Shown here: positions 10,613 to 20,671 of the stretch, one piece after another
Layout: each line of letters opens with the position of its first letter
Position numbering within the stretch: the first letter of the stretch is position 1
Assembly: GCF_027579695.1 (NCBI RefSeq)
Contig: NC_083582.1
Span: 4,436,378-4,500,377 of the forward strand
Direction of reading: 5' to 3'
DNA: 64,000 nucleotides
Origin: Neoarius graeffei
Taxonomy: Eukaryota > Chordata > Actinopteri > Siluriformes > Ariidae
Made by a program: the position numbers and the translations under genes
Notes under the pieces: model-generated
Database searches by the model: none
The model's input: only the letters and a program-made list of their open reading frames with translations
What the model was told of the DNA's origin: nothing

Positions 10613-11548
10613 TCACCATATGACCTCAAAGGGCCCTTGCCACTTGGTGAGCAATTTTGAGCTTGAGGTGGGAAGTAAAATAAGAACTTTATCTCCCAGT
10701 GCAAATTCCCTTAGCCATACCCCTCTGTTGTACAGGTGAGCTTGACGTTCTTGGACCTCTAGCAAATTCTCCAGGGTTATGTAACTCAGTGCATGGAGTT
10801 TTGCTCTCAGGTCAAGAATGTATTGAATTTGATTTTTACTTTTAGAAGGTCCCTCCTCCCAATTTTCTTTAATGATGTCTAAGAAACCACTGGGCTTACA
10901 CCCATACAGCAATTCAAATGGGGAAAACCCGGTGGAGGCTTGTGGGACCTCACACACTGTAAACAACAGAGGGTCAAGCCACCTGTCCCAATTTTTAGCA
11001 TCCCCATGAATGAACTTATGAATCATGTTCTTAAGTGTTTGATTAAATCGTTCGACCAGCCCATCCATTTGTGGATGATAAACACAAGTACAAATCAATT
11101 GAATCTCCAATAATTTGTATAATTCATGCAGTGTGTGTGACATAAACATAGTGCCTTGATCAGTCAGGATTTCTTTTGGAATCCCGACTTGGGAGATGAC
11201 ATGGAAGAGCACCTCCACAACACTACATGCTGAGATATTGCGGAGAGGCACTGCTTCCGGGTATTGCATTGCATAATCCACAATGGCTAATACAAAGTGA
11301 TACCCGCATGCAGATCGATCTAATGGTCTGATGGGATCCATGCCAATTCTTTCGAAGGGGCTCTCCATCAGTGGCAATAGGCTCAATGGTGCTTTTGGCA
11401 TGGCCAGTGGACTTACCAGCTGGCATTCGCGACATACCACACACCACCTGCAGACATCGGTGCAAATCCCTGGCCAATAGAAATGGGCCATGAGATGATT
11501 CAGTGCTTTATCCTGCCCTAAATGCCCAGCCTTTTTGGTCAAAGGCAT
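10613..11548 (-). pseudogene. Gypsy integrase located upstream of the reverse transcriptase
   Basis: A 311-codon open stretch. It has the HHCC zinc-binding region (GHLGQDKALNHLMAHFYWPG, CRECQL), the catalytic core with Asp in GMDPI, Asp in TDQGTMF and Glu in LVERFNQTL, and a C-terminal SH3-like end (GDKVLILLPTSSSKLL, WQGPFEV). The end runs straight into the reverse transcriptase leader, which supports a genuine integrase-first order rather than a rearrangement. Confidence 0.82.
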
Positions 11549-11576
11549 GTCTCAGAGACTCATCACATGCCTGCTC

Positions 11577-12299
11577 CTATGGGAAATCCCCTAAGGGATT
11601 CCCCAGAGAGGGATGAGGGCTCTCCCCACTCTCTGTGTCATCATGCTGTGGGGCTGACACAGGCGAGCCTGAGACCGCCTCCCCAGCCAATATTGCAGTG
11701 GGATTCCCCCATGACGTGCTACTGTAGGACTCACCCACTACTATTTGTTTCATTAATGTCTTAAACCCCTGCCAATTGGTCCCCAGGATCAGTGGGTGAC
11801 TGAGACTCGGACTAACCGTGGTCTCTACGCTATGCTTTTTTCCCTGGAAGTAGGTAGTGATGGACATCAGCGGATATTTGTGTATATCACCGTGCACACA
11901 CTTCACCTTCACCAAATGTGCATTTCCCAGTGCCCCACACTGAGTCAGGCTTTGATGTATGGAGGTTTGATTACAATCTGAATCCACCAAAGCCTGATGT
12001 GTACCCCCCTGAACACTTATAGCTATTCTGTATGCTCCCGCTCGATCAGGGGAAGCCTGAGGTGCATTGGGAACATGAATCAGTTGCCCTGCCTCCTTGT
12101 GTAAGCACTGATTCTCCTTCCCTCCATGCTTACAGACCTGCCCGGGCTTGCTCATGGTTCTGGTGGGCATGGATGAGTTCATCTGTGGAGAGAGGGGGTT
12201 AATGGCAGCACAGACACAGAAGGAGAGGGGAGAATGGAAACCTGGGGATAGACACAGGTGCAGGGAGTGGGTTTCGGGGGAATTGGCCCCCATTTCCAT
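11577..12299 (-). pseudogene. Gypsy protease region
   Basis: Contains IAISVQGGTHQALVDSDCNQ, the aspartic protease site DSG changed to DSD, and LILGTNWQGF. It lies between gag and integrase. The upstream quarter is Pro/His-rich linker. Confidence 0.65.
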
Positions 12300-12399
12300 G
12301 GGGCTGGGATAGGGGAAGGGTGAGGAGAGGGGGAAGGAGAAAGTAAAAGTGATTGAGAGAGAGAGTTGTCACAGAGCCTGCTTCTGGATACGCCATCAG

Positions 12400-12993
12400 A
12401 TGATCCTCAGCCAGTCAGACCGCCTCCTCCAGCGGCGTCATTCGGTGACACCAGAGTCACGCTGATGTCTTGCTCGCCAGCTGAACAATTAACTGCTCCA
12501 GAGCCACTTGCTCGATGATGGCTTCGATGTCACTGGCCAGAAGCCACTGTCAGCAGGCATCCCGGAGCTGTTGGGTGAACGCGAACAGCTGGCCCACTTT
12601 GCTGTAAGCCAGAGTGTGGAAGCACCATCGCTGCTCTTCTGGGCCGCATCCGACCTGCTGTAAGATGGCTCACTTCAGATGGGGGTTCTCCAGGATGTTG
12701 GAGGCCAGGAACTGTCAAGCAGCAAGCTGGGCCTCCCCCAACAGGAGCGGCAGTAGCTGAGTCACCCACTGTGAGGTTGGCCAGGAGCTCATCTCCACGA
12801 CATGCTCAAACAGCTCAATGAAAGTGTCAGGGATGTCCTGTGGCCCCATCTTCACCAGCTGGATGGGCATGCTGGCCACAGGAACCCTAGCTGGAGCACT
12901 CGCAAACTGGACCCAGCTCTGTATTACCTGCCGATCTTCTCCCTGGGCTTTAAGCAGATCCTGGAAGCACCAGTCCAGGTTGATAGAAAGCAC
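12400..12993 (-). pseudogene. Gypsy gag remnant
   Basis: The 5' part reads MPIQLVKMGPQDIPDTFIEL, then FEHVVEMSSWPTSQWVTQLL, a capsid region typical of this fish gypsy group. After 12715 the reading frame shifts, but the complementary text still matches a gag C-terminal region (VRLAEDHLMAYP-like at about 12400). Confidence 0.65.
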
Positions 12994-13106
12994 AACAAGG
13001 GCATACTGCTAGCACTGGAGGTCGTTGGTGAGCATTTGGAGGAGTTCTTGGACTGATTCAGATTCTATGGTGGTGTTTGTTCCTCAGATTCGGGTTTCGG
13101 CACCAG

Positions 13107-13231
13107 TGTGACAGATCTCTGATTTTGGGAAACAGAGGAACGGGAAGCAGGTTTCAGAACAGGTGAGTTCTTTTATTTTTTCACACTTTTCAGTGACTTT
13201 CCACTGAATAAACAAACCAACAAACAAACAT
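13107..13231 (-). repeat. Truncated 5' LTR of the Gmr1-like element
   Basis: Begins TGTGACAGATCTCTGATTTT on the plus strand and matches 8694-8815. The match is lost at about 13231. Confidence 0.75.
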
Positions 13232-13330
13232 GATGTGAAAACCTTTTTTAAAATTATTATTGAGCCTCGAGAACTGTTGATAAAGTACTTTAATATGAAA
13301 ATTGATTTTTCGCAATATCTTCATTCATAG

Positions 13331-13487
13331 TGTGAATGGTTGTCTGTGTCTATGTGTCAGCCCTGTGATGACCTGGCGACTTGTCCAGGGTGTACCCCGC
13401 CTTTCGCCTGTAGTCAGCTGGGATAGGCTCCAGCTTGCCTGCGACCCTGTAGAACAGGATAAAGTGGCTAGAGATAATGAGATGAGA
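13331..13487 (+). mobile_element. 5'-truncated SINE
   Basis: The 3' half of the common SINE (from TGTGAATGGTTGTCTGTGTC to GAGATGAGAT). The flanks ATCTTCATTCATA and ATCTTCCTTCATA form an imperfect target-site duplication. Confidence 0.8.
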
Positions 13488-14213
13488 TCTTCCTTCATAT
13501 TCATCATAAGTGCTACCAGGTGAGGTTTGTTTTGCCTGGCAAAACTTGTTACTGATAGAAATGAGATGTTCCAGATACACACAAAATGGCAAAAGGAATC
13601 ACACACACACCCAAACACACACACACACACAGAAACAGCTCTAATTTTATTCTCTGAGTCATCATGCCAGGAAAAATTTTAAAAGCAGGTCATATTCTGC
13701 ACACCGACGACAGCTTTCTTTTTCTTGTTGCAAAACTCTTTAGTTCCTCAGAAAGTGGTAAAAGTCAAAATGACCCTCAGTATACAGCAAGAAAGAGAAA
13801 TTATTACTCTAAATTTTCAGGGTGCGCACAAACACACACAAAAACCTTGCAAACTTTACAAAAGTATCTCAGGGAATAATGTAAAATAATGAAAAGTGTA
13901 TGGTATGTCCTCTTTTAAACAATCCTTTCAGAAATCCTGTCAAGTTCACTAGTGTTCGCTGACTGACGAGCATTAGCAGTAAAGATTATGAACATTTGTT
14001 GCTCTATTAGTTATCTGATGTGTATAACGTCCACCTTGGTCTTGTCAGTCCAAAGGAGATTGTTCTAGAACTTTTGTGGTTTGTTCAAATGCAATTTTCC
14101 AAACCTAAGTTGTGCTTCTGTATTCTTTTTGAAGAGAATGAAAGCTGTACTTTTTTGGTGTTATTCTGATTGTGTTGTCATGAATATAAACATTTTATGT
14201 GCTTACTGTAGGT
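13488..14213. other. Intergenic, (CA)n and no recognised gene
   Basis: Holds a (CA)n tract near 13600-13632. The rest is AT-rich sequence without recognisable coding potential. The last eight bases (14206-14213) are the target-site duplication of the hAT element. Confidence 0.4.
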
Positions 14214-14450
14214 CAGTGTTTCTCAACTGCTGGCCTGTGGCCCATTAATGTGCTGTGAAGTGCCATCTAGTGGGCTGCAATTTTTTTCAAATTGAAGCTA
14301 ATTTAGCCGGGTAAAATTGCTGGGCTGCATCTGACGTCACATCCACCTCATTAGATATGCAAGACATGAAGTGGTGGTCAGCTGAGCTCACTGTTCACAA
14401 AGCATTACTATCACTGGGGCACCTTGCTAGTCATTAAAATGCTCTACACT

Positions 14451-14660
14451 TGCTATGTTTTAGGCTGTTTGAATCAAACAAACCATGAAACTGATAAAAG
14501 TTTCTTCTGGATTCCCCATGGAGTGATAAAAAAGGGTGAAATAGCAAAGGATTTTCCCAAAAGATGATGAGAAAGGTAGCTCTTGAACCTTTCGCTGCGA
14601 TGAAAGGGAGCCGAGTTGAAGAAGACTCAAATTTGCAGTGATCCCTTCGGGAAAGGTTTG
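14451..14660 (+). pseudogene. Degenerate THAP-type zinc-finger exon
   Basis: Reads CYVLGCLNQTNHETDKSFFW, then IPHGVIKKGE and, 61 codons after the first Cys in the same frame, QICSDPF. The C-x4-C, FxxIP and C-x2-H layout fits a THAP domain; the His is changed to Pro (CCC). Three in-frame stops (14565-14570 and 14577-14579) show decay. Confidence 0.5.
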
Positions 14661-15007
14661 TAAATTCCTCTGATTTATTTTGTTTGGATTCACAAATCAG
14701 TTTTCTCACCATTTTCCATTATTTCATGGTGTTTTAAAGTTCAGGAGACTTTTCAGTCCTCAGATGTGTTTTTGTTTACTGTTTGAACATGCTCACCATA
14801 TTGTAGACCAACACGTATTTAATATGTGTAATCCCCAGGACTTTAAATGGGTTACTGTGGATCTTTGTGAATGATTTAGCTGGAAGAGAAGAGCAGGGAG
14901 GATTGGGAATTGAGCAGCGGTAGTTTGTTTATACCCAAGACTAAAACTTGTAGCATCCTAGCAACCATCACAAAGACACGCACAAAAAACCCAAAAATGC
15001 CTACTTA

Positions 15008-15244
15008 CCCGGGCAAAAACAATACAGGATTTATCTTGTAGTGTCCTGATCCCCAGATCTTTAACCCAGCCACATATAAAAAGTTGTATTCCTCCATGCT
15101 CTTCCAGGTTTTCATCTGTGTGTCCGTGTAGAACGATGTCTGCAGCACCAGGTAGTTTGAGATGTCTGGGAACTCAACGGATGGATAATTCTCCAACACG
15201 TAGGAAAAATCCTCTTTTTTTAGTGTGTAAGGATCCGATCCCAT
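15008..15244 (-). pseudogene. Exon resembling fish SWIM/YqaJ-type proteins, with one frameshift
   Basis: Starts MGSDPYTLKKEDFSYVLENY, then PSVEFPDISNYLVLQTSFYT and QMKTWKSMEEYNF. A one-base loss in a T run near 15080 shifts the frame; the continuation reads CGWVKDLGIRTLQDKSCIVF and ends at a GTAAGT donor (15007 downward). I recognise this order from fish proteins with a SWIM zinc finger and a YqaJ-like nuclease domain. Only the first exon is present. Confidence 0.6.
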
Positions 15245-15567
15245 TGAGTGGTTTCTATAGCCACTTCTTTTGAGAGTAATTCTTGGTTTTAATAACGTGC
15301 TTGTTTGCTGAACACAAGCATGGCAATAAGCTCCGGTATTAATGGATCAGACTCTACTTTTGGATCATGTTGCATCCCTTTAATACACTTTACAATAGAT
15401 TATTAGATTCTAATAAAATAGATGAGCCAAAATAATTGGAGATCTTTTTTTAGTGGGCCTTGACTCATTACAAGTCTGAATAGGTGGGCCTCAAAGTAGA
15501 AAAGCTTGAGAACCCCTGCTGTAGGTGACACGATGTACAACTCCAGTTCCAAAAAAGTTGGGACACT

Positions 15568-15911
15568 CATCTCATCATCTCTAGCCGCTTTATCCTGTTC
15601 TACAGGGTCGCAGGCAAGCTGGAGCCTATCCCAGCTGACTACGGGCAAAAGGCAGGGTACACCCTGGACAAGTCGCCAGGTCATCACAGGGGTGACACAT
15701 AGACACAGACAACCATTCACACTCACAGTCAATTTAGAGTCACCAGTTAACCTAACCTGCATGTCTTTGGACTGTGGGGGAAACCGGAGCAAACCCACGC
15801 GGACACAGGGAGAACATGCAAACTCCACACAGAAAGGCCCTCGCCGGCCCCCGAACCCAGGACCTTCTTGCTGTGAGGCGACAGTGCTAACCACTACACC
15901 ACCGTGCCGCC
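15568..15911 (-). mobile_element. Near full-length tRNA-derived SINE with 12-bp duplication
   Basis: The complete SINE on the minus strand, from the GGCGGCACGGTGGTGTAGTG head to the ATGAGATGAG tail. It is flanked by AGTTGGGACACT (15556-15567 and 15912-15923). Box A (TGGTGTAGTGG) and a box B-like GGTTCGGGGGC are present. It splits an older Mariner-type repeat (ACTCCAGTTCCAAAAAAGTT, then TGTATAATGAATAA). Confidence 0.88.
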
Positions 15912-15964
15912 AGTTGGGACACTGTATAATGAATAATAATTTTTTCTCTCACGATTGGCTATGT

Positions 15965-16870
15965 ACCCAAATCCTTTAAACTAGCAGTTATCAAACCCCT
16001 GATTAAAAAACCTGACCTTGATCCCTGTCAGCTGTCCAATTATAGGCCAATATCAAACCTCCCCTTTATCTCCAAGATCCTTGAAAATGCTGTGGCACAG
16101 CAGTTATGCTCATATTTACAGAAGAATAACATCCATGAAATGTATCAGTCAGGATTTAGACCTCATCATAGCACAGAGACAGCTCTGGTTAAAGTAGTAA
16201 ATGACCTACTGTTGGCGTCTGATCAGGGCTGTGTCTCACTACTTGTGTTGCTTGACCTTAGTGCAGCATTTGATACCATTGATCATTCCATTCTTCTGGA
16301 TAGACTAGAAAATGTTGTGGGAGTTAAGGGAACGGCCCTCTCCTGGCTCAGCTCTTATTTAACTGATCGCTATCAGTATGTTGATATAAATGGTGATATT
16401 TCTAGACATACTGAGTTAAAGTTTGGTGTTCCACAAGGTTCTGCCTTGGGTCCACTGCTTTTTTCTTTAAATATGTTACCTCTGGGTGATATTATTCGTA
16501 AACATTGTATTAGTTTCCACTGTTATGCTGATGACACACAGTTGTATGTTTCTGCAAAACCTGATGAGAGACACCAGCTTAATAGGATGGCCCCATGAGG
16601 ACAGTTGAAAGTCACACCTGGAGGATGCTCTGGACTCTTACAGTAATGCTTTTATGGCTGAGGACTACAGTTGACTTGCTAACTTTAGGACTGCAGTTGT
16701 CTTGAACAGTTTTGCACTCAAGTTTCCATCAATGAAGAGTTTATAACATCAACGAACTGACTTCTTGTTAAAACTGTTAATGTTATAGGCTTGCTCATTG
16801 GGGATAGATTAGGGATAAAACTAGCTCATGTTTTAAGTCATTCAATTTCTGTAAAGCTGCTTTGCGACAA
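15965..16870 (+). mobile_element. L2-type LINE fragment with internal deletion
   Basis: Encodes [20 protein letters not shown], then [54 protein letters not shown] and the active site [11 protein letters not shown]. At about 16590 it jumps to the L2-type 3' UTR (GACAGTTGAAAGTCACACC to GCTTTGCGACAATGC), so the thumb and C-terminus are lost. The same 3' UTR recurs at 24137, 57082 and 58116. Confidence 0.75.
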
Positions 16871-17403
16871 TGCTTGAAAGTTTGTGAACCCTTTAGAATT
16901 TTCGATATTTCTGCATAAATATGACCTAAAACATCATCAGATTTTCACACAAGTCCTAAAAGTAGATAAAGAGAACCCAGTTAAACAAATGAGACAAAAA
17001 TATTATACTTGGTCATTTATTATTGAGGAAAATGATCCAATATTACATATCTGTGAGTGGCAAAAGTATGTGAACCTCTAGGATTAGCAGTTAATTTGAA
17101 GGTGAAATTAGAGTCAGTTGTTTTCAATCAATGGGATGACAATCAGGTGTGAGTGGGCACCCTGTTTTATTTAAGGAACAGGGATCTATCAAAGTCTGAG
17201 CTTCACAACACATGTTTGTGGAAGTGTAACCTGGCATGAACAAAGGAGATTTCTGAGGACCTCAGAAAAAGCGTTGTCGATGCTCATCAGGCTGGAAAAG
17301 GTTACAAAACCATCTCTAAAGAGTTTGGACACCATCAATCCACAGTCAGACAGATTGTATACAAATGGAAGAAATTCAAGACCATTGTTGCCCTCCCCAG
17401 GAG
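16871..17403 (+). mobile_element. Tc1-like transposon, 5' half
   Basis: Starts inside the inverted repeat (CTTGAAAGTTTGTGAACCC) and runs to a transposase N-terminus with the helix-turn-helix DAHQAGKGYKTISKEFG-like region and YKWKKFKTIVALPRSG-like text, broken by a frameshift. The element stops where gypsy gag sequence begins. A second copy of this family is at 45822-46419. Confidence 0.75.
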
Positions 17404-17858
17404 TGGTAATAGGGGAACATCAGCAGATGCTAGCCAACCTCAACACAAGGATGGCCCAATTAGCAACTGTGATGTTGCAGGCCCTCCTAATGTGCTCCGA
17501 GCCATCTCCAAGCCCAGCGCTGCAACTTCCTGCTCTGGAGAAATTCACCAGAGACCCTCTCACTTATAAAGGTTTCCTTCTCCAATGTTCCATGTACTTC
17601 GCTGCTATGCCTAGCATGTCTGATGAGCACAAAATTGCTAAAATTCCTTTCCTTTCTTACAGGTAAAGCCATTCGATGGGCCAGTGCCATTTGGAACAAG
17701 GGCGGTGAGCCGACAAAGTTCATGAGCAGTTTCTCACTCAGTTCAAAATGTTTTTTGACCACGGACCTGAGGGAATCGAAGTAGGTGAAAGCTTACTCGC
17801 CATATCACAGGGCTCCCGAAGCATGGCAGAAAATGCCCTGGAATTCAGAACACTAGCA

Positions 17859-18380
17859 TGTCATGCTCCGCCCTGGACATCCACTCTGGAGATTACGGCT
17901 CTCTCACGCCAGCGCCGATCCAGATCCGGGACAGGAATTCCTTCTCCCCTGAACTTACTTCCTGGTTTTCACTGCTGCTTATTTAAAGGCCATTCTCAGA
18001 CTCTGTTTTTGCCAGAACGTTTCGTTTGCTACTCTAGCCAGTTCTGTGCTGCTCTTGCATCTCATGTTTTTTTTTCTCTAGTTACTTATCTTGTTCATGG
18101 TTTTTGCACTAGCGGTTTTTCTGGTTCATGGTTTTTGTACTAAGGGATTTTCTGGTTCATGTTTTTTTACACTAGCATTTTTGTCTTTGCCTGTCTCATG
18201 TTTTTGTCAAGTTGTTTGTCTCTTTTTGCCCTGACTATTTTTGCCATTTGTTTATTGTCCTGTTTGTTTACCTTTTTGCCACACCCTTTCTTCTCTGGAT
18301 TAAATCATCTCACTTATTGGATTACTGTCTATGTTCTGCTTTTGGATCCTAATTCCACCACACCTCCACCAATCCTAACG
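17859..18380 (+). mobile_element. Solo LTR nested in gypsy gag (TSD TAGCA)
   Basis: A 522-bp sequence starting TGTCATGCTCCGCCC and ending CCTAACG, flanked by TAGCA (17854-17858 and 18381-18385). The gag frame (NALEFRTLA before, GWNDPALKAVFHQGL after) is interrupted exactly here. It has a TATTTAAA motif near 17980. No internal region remains, so it is a recombined solo LTR. Confidence 0.75.
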
Positions 18381-18926
18381 TAGCAGCTGCTGGTGGATGG
18401 AATGATCCTGCTCTGAAGGCTGTATTTCACCAAGGGCTGCACCCTGAGATATTGCGTGAACTCGCCTGCCTAGATGAACAACTAATGCTGGATTCTCTCA
18501 TTGACCTTGCGATTTGTCTTGGCAATCTCTTGGCTCATCAACCCTCCATGCAGGAGAGTGGAAAGCCAGCTCCAACCTCTGAAGACAGTTCTGCCATGGA
18601 CGTCTCACGGACCCAGTTAACTCGCTCCAAACATGCTAGGAAGAGAAGGGAGGGGCTTTGCTTCTACTGCAGGATCTCTGAACATCAGCTCAATCACTGC
18701 CCAATCCCTCCTTCCTGTTCGTCTTCTACAGAGGGTCCTCCACACAATGTAAGTCCCATAGGAAGGTTCAATTCCAAGTTGTTCAAGGTTCCAGGATTGT
18801 TAAAGCTGACTTCTTCTACCCCCATCCTCTCTGCTTTCATTGACTCAGGGTCAGAGGGAAACTTTGTCAGCAGCGCAGTCGCTCAGAAGTTCAATTTGCC
18901 GACAACTCCTCTTCAAAGTGCACTCA

Positions 18927-18981
18927 CAGGGGCTTCAAAGTTTGGGAGAATAGCAGGGTACAAATAATTTACAGCAGGGTG

Positions 18982-19038
<57 letters not shown>

Positions 19039-19681
19039 TGCAAGTACGAATTTTTCATGGGGCAGGATGGTTTGGAACAGGTCATCTAAAATTGGGATAA
19101 CATTTACCTGGGACGGGTATTTGAGGCGGGTCATTTAGCTTAAGCTTGATTAGCATTGTTACGCACGCAGTTTGTTTTTTCGAGCAGCTGTCAAATGCAG
19201 AGCCAACTTTACAATCTGCGATTATAATGTCTTAAGCAAGGCTGAGAAACGGTGGACTAAGACGTATTTATTTTTCTATATCAACACAATGACAGAATAA
19301 ATTTGTGTTCAAAACATACTTACCTTTCCCTCTAGACCTTTTTAGCCACGCATCCAGCATGGAGCCGCTTGCAACTCTCTTTGTCACCATTTGTGAGTCA
19401 CATGATGGTATGAACCATTCACAGTCCATGGAACACGCCAATCAGAGTACGGCTTACATATGACACAAGGGGCAGTAATGGCTGCACTCATGTTGAGGAT
19501 GTAAACAAAGTTGACGCGGCAACAGACATACATGACATAGTGGATGTAATTTACGTTCACAACTTTTTTTGCCATCAGAAATATTTAATATTAAATTTTG
19601 TGACTCGACTGACAATAGCCGGCGGTATAACAAGCCACAGACGGCGATTTCCCACTGGTGAATGGCTACTTTTGAGACCGC
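18927..19681. mobile_element. hAT-like non-autonomous transposon nested in gypsy protease
   Basis: Bounded by TGCACTCA (18919-18926 and 19682-19689). The left end is CAGGGGCTTCAAAG and the complemented right end GCGGTCTCAAAAGTAGCC, similar to hAT termini. The protease reading frame stops at the left boundary and resumes at the right one. It contains a (TA)n tract (18984-19028) and no transposase. Confidence 0.68.
18984..19028. repeat. (AT)n microsatellite
   Basis: Uninterrupted AT dinucleotide run of about 45 bases inside the nested hAT element. Confidence 0.95.
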
Positions 19682-20076
19682 TGCACTCAGCATTCAGACA
19701 ATTGATAGAGGACCAATAGGAGATGGTTTAGTCACCTTGCATACAGCTCCTATTCGCATCCAAGTGGGTGCCCTCCATTCTGAGCTCATCTCCCTCTATA
19801 TAACTAACACAGAATATCATGATATTATCCCTGGCTCCAGCTTCATGAGCCCTTGATCTCTTGGCAGAATAAGGAGATTCTACAATGGTCATCCACATGT
19901 TTCAAGGCTACAGCTCTCATCCTAAAATCACTCTCTCCTCTGCCTCGGTGGGCAGCCCTCAGCCTGACTTGATGGACAACATTCCCAAATGTTATCTGGA
20001 CCTCAAGAAGGTTTTTAGTAAGGGGAAGGCCTGTGGGTTGCCACCTCACAGACCATACGACTGTGCGTTTGACCTA

Positions 20077-20285
20077 CGGTACCGGATTCAATCCCCTGTA
20101 GTCAAAGCATGGGTGAAGACCACCACCTCGTTTATCCACAAAGAAGAAGCCCACTGAAGCTGGGGATTTAGAAGGATGAATGTAGCCCTGCTTGAGGGAT
20201 TCCTGAGTGTACTCCTCCATAGCTGCTTGCTCCTTCTGAGAAAGAGGGTAAATACGCCCGTGTGGTGGTGATATGCCCGGCAGTA
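20077..20285 (-). pseudogene. Inverted segment of gypsy reverse transcriptase
   Basis: The element is on the plus strand, but here its coding sense is on the minus strand: [20 protein letters not shown] to [20 protein letters not shown]. The plus-strand text before it (KACGLPPHRPYDCAFDL) and after it ([19 protein letters not shown]) are the expected neighbours. Both breakpoints carry a GTACC motif. Confidence 0.8.
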
Positions 20286-20671
20286 CCATATCAGTTAAAT
20301 ACCGTTATCCACTTCCTCTTGTTCTCGTGGCCTTGGAACAACTCAGATCAACTACAATCTTTTCAAAGCTTAACTTATGCAGTGCATACAATCTTATCAG
20401 GATTAAAAGGGGCGATGAGTGGAAGACTGCATTCAGCACTACCGCCGGCCATTTTGAGTACCGGGTGATGCCGTATGGCCTTTCTTCGGTGCCTAACATG
20501 TTCCAATGTCTCATCAATGATGTGTTATGGGACATGCTAGGCAGATATGTCATCGCATATTTCGATGACATCCTGATATACTCTCCTGATGCAGAAAGTC
20601 ACCAAAAGCATGTAAGAATGGTCCTCAAACACCTGCTTCAGAATCATCTCTGTCAAAGCAGAGAAATGTGA
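20273..20671 (+). pseudogene. Gypsy reverse transcriptase palm
   Basis: Contains [40 protein letters not shown] and the active site [13 protein letters not shown] frameshift follows near 20670, after which [20 protein letters not shown] continues. Confidence 0.75.

Larger units (their letters stand above)
8694..13231 (-). mobile_element. Ty3/gypsy LTR retrotransposon, Gmr1-like domain order
   Basis: Read on the minus strand: truncated 5' LTR (13231-13107), primer-binding-site-like TGGTGCCGAAACCCG (13104 downward), gag, protease, integrase, reverse transcriptase, RNase H, and 3' LTR (8987-8694). Integrase lies upstream of reverse transcriptase, as described for the Gmr1 group, instead of the usual gypsy order. 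Several frameshifts and stops show it is inactive. No envelope gene is present. The 5' LTR is cut short by about 170 bases and followed by a SINE. Confidence 0.82.
14214..15518. mobile_element. hAT-type transposon carrying THAP-like and SWIM/YqaJ-like exon remnants
   Basis: The 1305-bp element is bounded by an exact 8-bp duplication CTGTAGGT (14206-14213 and 15519-15526). The ends CAGTGTTTCTCAACTGC and, complemented, CAGGGGTTCTCAAGCTTT are imperfect inverted repeats of hAT type. Instead of a hAT transposase it holds two protein-like segments facing each other: a decayed THAP zinc finger on the plus strand and an exon resembling fish SWIM/YqaJ-type proteins on the minus strand. It is non-autonomous. 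Confidence 0.75.

Noticed and set aside
15403..15979. Open frames of 157-163 codons with cysteine-rich C-termini (also near 52397-53212, 58531-59047 and 59651-60140)
   Set aside because: All are translations of the common SINE; identical peptide text recurs at each SINE copy.
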